Below, in pieces: positions 34,934-41,616 of a DNA stretch of 41,616 nt. Every line of letters starts with the position of its first letter. Within the stretch, counting starts at the first letter, position 1. The notes beneath the pieces were generated by a model. It was not told the DNA's origin. It did no database searches and saw nothing but the letters and a program-made list of their open reading frames with translations. Both the position numbers and the translations under genes were made by a program. This stretch comes from Parcubacteria bacterium DG_74_3 (GTDB lineage Bacteria > Patescibacteriota > Minisyncoccia > Minisyncoccales > DG-74-3), in the NCBI GenBank assembly GCA_001302985.1, contig LJNG01000003.1, positions 1-41,616 on the forward strand. The letters are read 5' to 3'.

Positions 34934-35497
34934 ATGAAATACAAAATTGCAGTTTCTGGAGCAGCTAGAGTGAGCCATTGTTGCAAAAATATCAAAGAGA
35001 TATCTAAGGAGGTGGGGCGGGAAATCAGTCGCCAAAAATGTATTTTAATCACCGGAGCTACTACAGGCGTTCCTTATTTTGCCGCCTTGGGTTGCAAAGA
35101 AGCAAATGGATTTTCAATCGGATTTTCTCCTGCCACCTCAGAAGCTGCTCACGTAAAGACATATAAACTTCCGATAGACGCCTTTGATATAATGATTTAT
35201 ACCGGGTCAGATTATACAGGAAGAAATCTTTTAATGACCAAAGCTGCAGATGGAATAGTTATTGTCTGTGGCCGAATGGGTACCTTACATGAATTTGTTA
35301 CAGCTTTTGAGGTTCAGAAACCAATAGGAGTGTTGGTAGGAACTGGAGGAACAGCTGATAAAATAAAGCAAATAGCAACAGGTCCTTATCGAGGAGTAAG
35401 AAGGATTATTTACGAAAAAGACTCCAAAAAACTGGTTAAAAGACTAATAAAAGCTATTAAAAAAGACAAATCAAAGGTCGAAAAAAAATCACCTTAA
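34934..35497 (+). CDS. LOG/SLOG-like Rossmann-fold protein
   Basis: IAVSGAARVSHCCKN; LITGATTGVPYFAALGCKEANG; DGIVIVCGRMGTLHEFVTAFEVQKPIGVL. Confidence 0.75.
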   Translation: MKYKIAVSGAARVSHCCKNIKEISKEVGREISRQKCILITGATTGVPYFAALGCKEANGFSIGFSPATSEAAHVKTYKLPIDAFDIMIYTGSDYTGRNLLMTKAADGIVIVCGRMGTLHEFVTAFEVQKPIGVLVGTGGTADKIKQIATGPYRGVRRIIYEKDSKKLVKRLIKAIKKDKSKVEKKSP

Positions 35498-35508
35498 ATT
35501 TTCAAAAT

Positions 35509-35784
35509 ATGCCACAGGAAGCTCCTCTTCCCGAAGAGGGAAAGTTAATCGGTAGAGTCACCCACTTTTTTGGTAAAATCGGGGTAGCAGTTATTGAGCT
35601 ATCTGATAAATTAAAAGTTGGCGACAGTATCAGAATTGCTGGTGGTGAGGGAACTGATTTTTCTCAGCAGGTTGACTCCATGGAAATTGAACACGAAAAA
35701 GTCCAGCAAGCTAAAGTTGGCGACTCGATTGGTATGAAGGTTAAGGAAAAAGTTAGAGAGGGTTATAAGGTTTATAAACTATAA
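35509..35784 (+). CDS. Translation elongation factor-like (EF-Tu domain-2-like) small protein
   Basis: GRVTHFFGKIGVAVIELSDKLKVGDSIRIAGGEGTDFSQQVDSMEIEHEKVQQAKVGDSIGMKVKEKVREGYKVYKL. Confidence 0.8.
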   Translation: MPQEAPLPEEGKLIGRVTHFFGKIGVAVIELSDKLKVGDSIRIAGGEGTDFSQQVDSMEIEHEKVQQAKVGDSIGMKVKEKVREGYKVYKL

Positions 35785-35795
35785 ATTATTTAAAG

Positions 35796-36233
35796 TTGCT
35801 TTTTATGGAGCCTCAAACTCTTGGCCAGCTTTTTTTAGCTACCTTTTTGGGCGCTTTAATTGGTTTAGAAAGAGAGATAAAAAAAAGAGAAGCTGGACTT
35901 CAAACTTATAGTCTGGTTTCTCTTGGTTCTTGTCTTTTTACCCTTATCTCTCTTCATTTTTTCCACTCTCTGGATACCTCCGAAATGGATGTGGTTAGAA
36001 TTATTCAGGCCATAGCCATCGGAGTGGGTTTTATAGGCGCGGGCACCATTTTTAAAACTCCCAAAGGAGTTGAGGGGTTAACAACAGCTGCTGGTTTGTG
36101 GGGAGTAGCTGCTATCGGGGTAGCTGTTGGGGCCGGACTCTATTTTTTAGCTATTTTCACTACCCTTTTAGCCGTAATTATTTTAGCCGGCTTTGGTAAG
36201 GTAGAAGATAAATTCTTTCGCGAAAGAAAATGA
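35796..36233 (+). CDS. MgtC/SapB family membrane protein
   Basis: FLGALIGLEREIKKREAGLQTYSLVSLGSCLFTLIS; GVGFIGAGTIFKTPKGVEGLTTAAGLW. Confidence 0.94.
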   Translation: MLFMEPQTLGQLFLATFLGALIGLEREIKKREAGLQTYSLVSLGSCLFTLISLHFFHSLDTSEMDVVRIIQAIAIGVGFIGAGTIFKTPKGVEGLTTAAGLWGVAAIGVAVGAGLYFLAIFTTLLAVIILAGFGKVEDKFFRERK

Positions 36234-37369
36234 CGGATAGAAATTTCTTTTTGGCTGTGACCTTGCTTTTAGGAACGGTGATAGGAGCGGGAATATTTGG
36301 TATTCCTTACGTTATTTCGAAAAGCGGGATAGTACCCGGCTTTTTTTATCTCTTAATCTTGGGGGGAGTGGTGCTCTTAATCCATTTACTTTTTGGTGAA
36401 ATAATTTTGCGTACCCGTGAAAGACATCGATTACCAGGTTATGCCAAGATGTATTTAGGAAAATGGGGAGAGAGAGTGGCGGCTTTTTCTACGGTTTTTG
36501 GAATGATAGCCGTTCTTTTAGCTTATATTATTTTAGGAGGAGATTTTTTAGAAATTCTTATTTCTCCATTTACCAGACTATCTTCTTTCTATCTGAGTTT
36601 AATATTTTGGTTAATTCTCTCCCCCTTTGTTTTTAGGGGAATAAAACTTATCGCCGTAGCAGAACTTTTCACCAATTTCGCCTTCATTTTAATTATTATC
36701 TCTATTTTCTATCTTTCTATTCCCAGTATTAATTTTAAAAACTTTAACTTATTGGATTTCCCTAATTTATTTTTGCCTTACGGAGTAGTTTTATTTGCGC
36801 TCACTGGTTGGAGCGCCATTCCGGAAATGGCTGACATTTTTAAAACCTCCCAGGAAAGAAAAAGATTTAAAAAGGCGATTTTCGTTTCAATGACAATTGC
36901 TATTTTATTATATTGTCTTTTCAGCTTGGCAGTGATAGGGGTAAGCGGAAGCTCTACTTCTGTTGACACATTCTCTGGTCTTCTTTCTCTTTTGGATAAA
37001 AAAGTTATTTTCTTGGGAGTGTTAGCGGGAGTAATAACTTTAGCAGACTCATTTTTAATGCTCGGCCTTTATCTTAGAAACACTCTTATCTATGATTATA
37101 AGTTTTCTAAAATTTTCGCCTTTTTGGCTTCTTGTATGTTACCCCTCCTTTTATTTTTATCGGGATTCCGGCAATTTATAGAAGTCATCGGCTGGACAGG
37201 CAGCTTTATTGGGGCGATGGAAGGAATAATCATCATTTTGATTTTTCAAAAAGCCAAATTTTTAGGTAATAGAGAGCCAGAATATAACTTGAAACTTCCC
37301 TCACCCTTACTATATACTTTAATGATAGTGCTCTTATTGGGAGCAATTTCTCACCTTTTCCTTTCATAA
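36230..37369 (+). CDS. Amino acid permease (aromatic AA/AAAP-type)
   Basis: LLLGTVIGAGIFGIPYVISKSG; polytopic. Confidence 0.85.
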   Translation: MTDRNFFLAVTLLLGTVIGAGIFGIPYVISKSGIVPGFFYLLILGGVVLLIHLLFGEIILRTRERHRLPGYAKMYLGKWGERVAAFSTVFGMIAVLLAYIILGGDFLEILISPFTRLSSFYLSLIFWLILSPFVFRGIKLIAVAELFTNFAFILIIISIFYLSIPSINFKNFNLLDFPNLFLPYGVVLFALTGWSAIPEMADIFKTSQERKRFKKAIFVSMTIAILLYCLFSLAVIGVSGSSTSVDTFSGLLSLLDKKVIFLGVLAGVITLADSFLMLGLYLRNTLIYDYKFSKIFAFLASCMLPLLLFLSGFRQFIEVIGWTGSFIGAMEGIIIILIFQKAKFLGNREPEYNLKLPSPLLYTLMIVLLLGAISHLFLS

Positions 37370-37373
37370 ATTT

Positions 37374-38633
37374 ATGAAATTCGTTGCCGATTTTCATTTG
37401 CATTCCAAATATTCAAGAGCCACTTCTCCCAGAATGGTTTTGGGAGAGTTAGATAGTTGGGCCAAAATTAAAGGTATCAAGGTTTTAGGAACCGGAGACA
37501 TAACTCATCCCGAGTGGTTTAAAAGACTAAAAGAAAAACTGGTGAGCACAGAAAATGGTTTATACAAAATGAAAGAAAGTGAATCTGAAACACGTTTTCT
37601 CTTAACCACCGAAGTTAGTTGTATATACTCCAAGGGAAGAAGGGTTCGGAAAATTCACATTATAATTTTCGTTCCCTCTTTTGAGATAGTCGAAAAAATA
37701 AACGCTCATTTGGGATGGATTGGTAACTTAAGAGCCGATGGAAGACCAATGTTGGGTTTAGACGCCAAGGAATTAGTTAAAATTGTTTTGGGAATCTCTC
37801 CAGATTGTTTAATAGTTCCTGCCCATGTTTGGACTCCCTGGTTTTCACTATTTGGTTCAAAGTCAGGCTTTGATTCCATTGAAGAGTGTTTTGAAGAATA
37901 TTCAAAGCATATTTATGCCATCGAAACTGGTTTAAGCTCTGATCCGCCAATGAACTGGAGACTTTCTGCTCTTGATAAAATGGCTCTAATTTCAAACAGC
38001 GATAGCCACTCTCCTCAAAAAATAGGGCGGGAAGCTAATGTTTTTGATTTAGAAAACCTAAGTTATTCAGCAATTTTTGACGCAATTAAATCGAAAGATT
38101 CCCAGAAGTTTCTATATACAATTGAGTTTTTCCCCCAAGAGGGAAAATATCACTACGATGGGCATAGGGCCTGTGAGATAAGCTTATCACCCCAAGAATC
38201 AAGGAAATACAATAATATCTGCCCAAGATGTGGGAGGTCCCTTACTATCGGTGTTTTAAATAGAGTCGAAGAACTTGCCGATAGACCCGAAGGATTTAAA
38301 CCGGAAAACACCATTCCTTTTAAAAGTTTAATTCCTTTAACAGAAATAATTGCTGATGCTATGAACGTTTTAACCAACGCAAAACAGGTTGAAACTGAGT
38401 ATAAAAATCTAATTAAAAAATTTGGTAATGAATTCAAGATTTTACTCGATGTTACTCGCCGAGATTTAGAAGCAGCCACTTTTTCAGAAATCGCTGAGGG
38501 TATAATAAGGGTTAGAGAAGGAAAGGTATTTATTGAGCCGGGTTACGACGGTGTTTATGGTAAAATAAGAATATTTTCAAAGGGAGAACAAAAGACTTTG
38601 TCAAAACAAAAAACGCTTTTTCAAAATGATTGA
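37374..38633 (+). CDS. Endonuclease Q (EndoQ)-like PHP-domain protein
   Basis: FVADFHLHSKYSRATSPRMVLGELDSWAKIKGIKVLGTGDITHPEWFK; LIVPAHVWTPWFSLFGSKSGFDSIEECF; CPRCGRSLTIGVLNRVEELADRPEG. Confidence 0.9.
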   Translation: MKFVADFHLHSKYSRATSPRMVLGELDSWAKIKGIKVLGTGDITHPEWFKRLKEKLVSTENGLYKMKESESETRFLLTTEVSCIYSKGRRVRKIHIIIFVPSFEIVEKINAHLGWIGNLRADGRPMLGLDAKELVKIVLGISPDCLIVPAHVWTPWFSLFGSKSGFDSIEECFEEYSKHIYAIETGLSSDPPMNWRLSALDKMALISNSDSHSPQKIGREANVFDLENLSYSAIFDAIKSKDSQKFLYTIEFFPQEGKYHYDGHRACEISLSPQESRKYNNICPRCGRSLTIGVLNRVEELADRPEGFKPENTIPFKSLIPLTEIIADAMNVLTNAKQVETEYKNLIKKFGNEFKILLDVTRRDLEAATFSEIAEGIIRVREGKVFIEPGYDGVYGKIRIFSKGEQKTLSKQKTLFQND

Positions 38634-38973
38634 GGAATATCGATTCGGTATTATTATTATTAACGGAAAAAGATATAATTATGATGTTGAGGTTTACTGG
38701 ACTGGCGAGGTCTTGAGTTGGTGGAGAAAAGAAAGCCATATTTTCAATGCCGAAGATATTAAAAGAGCACTGGAAAAAAATCCCGATACAATTATTTTGG
38801 GCACAGGTGCTTACGGAGCAGCCAAAGTTACCGAAAAGACCCAAGAAGCTATTCGAGAAAAAGGAGTCGATCTCATAATTGATAAAACAGAAGAGGCAGT
38901 GAAAACTTTTAATATTATTCTGGAAAAGGAAAAAGAAAATAAACTGACAGGTCTTTTCCATCTTACCTGCTAA
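38626..38973 (+). CDS. Mth938-like domain protein
   Basis: YRFGIIIINGKRYNYDVEVYWTGEVLSWWRKESH; TIILGTGAYGAAKVTEKTQEAIREKGVDLII. Confidence 0.8.
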   Translation: MIEEYRFGIIIINGKRYNYDVEVYWTGEVLSWWRKESHIFNAEDIKRALEKNPDTIILGTGAYGAAKVTEKTQEAIREKGVDLIIDKTEEAVKTFNIILEKEKENKLTGLFHLTC

Positions 38974-38993
38974 ATCGATAGAGCAAAACTTTT

Positions 38994-39016
38994 AAAACCG
39001 GTTCCTGCCGGTTTTT
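38994..39016 (+). terminator. Intrinsic terminator
   Basis: AAAACCGG-TTCCTG-CCGGTTTTT. Confidence 0.9.
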
Positions 39017-39060
39017 ACTTCTTTTCTGGTAAAATAAATAAGAAGCAAACATTTTTATTT

Positions 39061-39969
39061 ATGAAAAAATATCCTTCCTATTTAAATCTTTCAAAAAAAG
39101 AGCTTAAATTTAGGGGTCAAAAGCTTTTTAAAATTTTAGAAAATTGTGAGATTTGTCCCAGAAAATGCCATGTTAACCGACTAAAAGACGAAAGGGGAGT
39201 TTGTCAATTAGGGGCTTTACCCGTTGTTTCTTCTTTTCATCCTCATTTTGGAGAAGAAAGTCCTTTGATTGGAAAAGCAGGCTCGGGAACCATTTTTTTC
39301 ACCTCTTGTAATCTCGCCTGTGTTTACTGTCAAAATTACGAAATCTCTCAATTGAGAATAGGGTCCGAAGTTTCTTTTGAAAAGTTAGCTGAAATGATGA
39401 TTACCCTTCAGAACAAAGGTTGTCACAATATCAATTTGGTTACCCCCACTCCTCAAGTGCCTCAAATTATAAAGTCACTTGCATTGGCTGTTGAAAAAGG
39501 TCTTAAAATCCCCCTGGTTTACAATACAAGCTCTTATGATTCACTTAAAGTTTTAAAGCTTTTAGACGGCATCGTTGATATTTACCTACCAGATGCCAGA
39601 TATTCAGACAATAAAACTGCTCAGAAATATTCTAAAGTCCTTAATTATTTCGAGGTTATGAAAGCTACCCTAAAAGAAATGTACCGCCAGGTTGGCGACC
39701 TGGTAGTTAATGAAAATGGAATAGCTATTCAGGGCTTGATAGTCAGACATCTGGTTTTACCTAATGGTTTAGCAAGCTCTGAAAAAACCTTTGAATTTAT
39801 AGCCAAAGAAATTTCGAAAGAGACCCTTTTGAATATTATGGATCAATATTACCCTTCTTATAGGGCATTTCATTACCCTGAACTTTCTCGGAGAATTACA
39901 AACGAAGAATATCGAGAGGCAATCAAGTTCGCTAAAAAAGCAGGTTTAAAAAGACTTTATAGAGAATGA
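39061..39969 (+). CDS. Radical SAM protein, PflA-like family
   Basis: CEICPRKCHVNRLKDERGVCQLG; FTSCNLACVYCQNYEIS (CxxxCxxC). Confidence 0.92.
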   Translation: MKKYPSYLNLSKKELKFRGQKLFKILENCEICPRKCHVNRLKDERGVCQLGALPVVSSFHPHFGEESPLIGKAGSGTIFFTSCNLACVYCQNYEISQLRIGSEVSFEKLAEMMITLQNKGCHNINLVTPTPQVPQIIKSLALAVEKGLKIPLVYNTSSYDSLKVLKLLDGIVDIYLPDARYSDNKTAQKYSKVLNYFEVMKATLKEMYRQVGDLVVNENGIAIQGLIVRHLVLPNGLASSEKTFEFIAKEISKETLLNIMDQYYPSYRAFHYPELSRRITNEEYREAIKFAKKAGLKRLYRE

Positions 39970-40994
39970 TGTTCTCCCTTAAGGAAAATTTTAAATCCCC
40001 TTTCTTTTGGTTAATTTTACTTTTAATTACCACTTTGTTTGGCGGGCTTTTTGTTTTTGAACGTAAAGAAGGAATTTCTCAAATTTTTCTTGCTAAAATT
40101 TTTCCTCTTTTTTCTCAGAAGCAACCCAAGGAAATAACCCTAAATTTTGTCGGTGATATTATGTTAGATAGGGGAGTGAAATATATGGTTAAAAAATATG
40201 GGGAGGGAGACTATAAATTTCTTTTTTCTAAAATCGCTACCAATCTTAATGAAGCCGACATTTCATTTGGAAATATAGAGGGACCAATTTCTGATAAGGG
40301 CCAGAGAGTTGGTAGTATTTATTCTTTTCGAAATGAACCCAGAACAATCGAAAGTTTAATTTTCGCTGGTTTTGATGTTCTTTCGGTAGCCAATAATCAC
40401 ATTTTTGATTATGGGAGAGAGGCAGTGGAAGATACTTTTTTAAGATTAAAAGAGATCGGAATTGATTATGTTGGTGGTGGATTTTCTGAAAAGGAGGCTC
40501 ATTTACCCTTAGTTAAGCAAATAGACGGGACAAAAATTGCCTTTTTAGCTTATAATCATTTAGGCTCGGAATACTGGGTAGCTCACGAGAATAAATCAGG
40601 TATTGCTTGGTTGGATGAGAAAATTGTGAAAGATATTAAAAAAGCGAAGGAAAACGCCAATATCGTAATAATTTCAATGCATTTTGGAGAAGAGTATCAA
40701 CTCAATCCAACCCCCACCCAGAAATATTTTGGCCGTTTAGCTATAGATTCTGGTGCAGATTTAGTTATTGGCCACCACCCCCATGTAATTCAAGAAATTG
40801 AGAAATATAAGGGAGGTTATATTGTTTATTCTCTTGGGAATTTTGTTTTTGACCAAGGATTTTCAGAGGAAACCACACGAGGACTTCTATTAAGGGTTAC
40901 TATCTCTAATAACAAAATCCAAAAACTATTTCCGATTGAAATTAAAATTAATAAATACTTTCAGCCAGAAATTATAGGAGAACAATATCTTTAG
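39966..40994 (+). CDS. CapA-family (poly-gamma-glutamate/capsule-type) metallophosphatase-like protein
   Basis: LNFVGDIMLDRGV; FDVLSVANNHIFDYGREAVEDT; SGADLVIGHHPHVIQEIEKYKGGYIVYSLGNFVFDQ. Confidence 0.95.
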   Translation: MMFSLKENFKSPFFWLILLLITTLFGGLFVFERKEGISQIFLAKIFPLFSQKQPKEITLNFVGDIMLDRGVKYMVKKYGEGDYKFLFSKIATNLNEADISFGNIEGPISDKGQRVGSIYSFRNEPRTIESLIFAGFDVLSVANNHIFDYGREAVEDTFLRLKEIGIDYVGGGFSEKEAHLPLVKQIDGTKIAFLAYNHLGSEYWVAHENKSGIAWLDEKIVKDIKKAKENANIVIISMHFGEEYQLNPTPTQKYFGRLAIDSGADLVIGHHPHVIQEIEKYKGGYIVYSLGNFVFDQGFSEETTRGLLLRVTISNNKIQKLFPIEIKINKYFQPEIIGEQYL

Positions 40995-41004
40995 AGATAA
41001 AAAA

Positions 41005-41127
41005 ATGATTTTTTATCTTGGCAAAATCTTAATTGTTGCTGGCTTTTTACTAATTTTAATTTGGATTATTTTTTTTGTTTGGTCCAAAAATTTTTTATTC
41101 GGCTCGAGAAAATCGAGAAAAAAGTGA
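41005..41127 (+). CDS. 40-aa single-TM protein (DUF2905-like)
   Basis: MIFYLGKILIVAGFLLILIWIIFFVWSKNFLFGSRKSRKK*. Confidence 0.55.
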   Translation: MIFYLGKILIVAGFLLILIWIIFFVWSKNFLFGSRKSRKK

Positions 41128-41139
41128 AAAAAGAAATAA

Positions 41140-41616
41140 TTAAACTTTTGGAGTCCAGGTAATTATATTGTCGTTTATTTCAAATTTTCCTTCTAAAAAT
41201 TTCTCAATTACCCAGATATTGGTCTTGGTATGATTTGTAACTTTTGAAACCCTGACCGAACTTTTTCCTTGACCCAATGCCATATAAGGCAAAAATTTTG
41301 GTCGGCTAAATGTTTATCTAAACAAGTGTCAGATTTTTTGTTCTTCTAAAAGCTCCAAAGCCGCTTCCCTACCAACATCTTCTGCTCTTTTGCCAAGCTT
41401 TCCTAAGTTGTCGGTTCCAATGACCGTATTTTGGAATTCAGCTGTTAAACAGATTTGGCTTCCCGGACACTGAGTTTTGTAATATCCAACTCTTTCTTCA
41501 ATCGACAATTTTAATTGGCTAAAAATCTCTCTTACCCCAGCTAATTGTCTTTCCGCAACTTTTTTATTTTGGAGAACTTCAGCGGCTCCAGAGATAGCTA
41601 AAACTTTTTTTAAGCC
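41140..41616 (-). pseudogene. rtcA: RNA 3'-terminal phosphate cyclase RtcA, C-terminal part, apparent frameshifts, truncated by window edge
   Basis: GLKKVLAISGAAEVLQNKKVAERQ..CPGSQICLTAEFQNTVIGTDNLGKLGKRAEDVGREAALELLEEQ / TCLDKHLADQ / LPYMALGQGKSSVRVSKVTNHTKTNIWVIEKFLEGKFEINDNIITWTPKV* in three successive frames. Confidence 0.8.

Overview
This window looks like a chromosomal segment of a Patescibacteria/CPR (probably Parcubacteria-like) genome around the replication origin. A leftward rpmH-rnpA-yidD-yidC-jag block diverges from dnaA-dnaN across a probable oriC. Beyond it lie housekeeping genes (PBP1A, tyrS, ruvC, yebC, pilB-like ATPase, tsaE, polA-type exonuclease, mutM, holA, rpsT, uvrB, murE-like). 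There is a compact signalling cassette at 13.5-18.1 kb: split sensor/kinase, small membrane proteins including two 3-TM paralogues, a V4R protein and two stand-alone receivers. A set of genes often archaeal/eukaryote-like in affinity includes archease, RtcB, RtcA, DUF763, presenilin-like protease, HTH_45, Elp3 with a Trm9-like methyltransferase, and EndoQ. Reading by eye also gave features absent from the ORF track: rpmH, several small ORFs, a tRNA-Arg(CCG) inside a 14-bp helix and a larger tRNA-like cloverleaf, two unassigned promoter/terminator-bounded structured RNAs (about 10.46-10.59 and 34.75-34.91 kb), a three-way-junction element after rtcB, and a 15-bp perfect palindrome between uvrB and murE. 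The window ends in an rtcA that appears frameshifted at two homopolymers. All family calls come from motif recognition by eye; no search or folding program was run.
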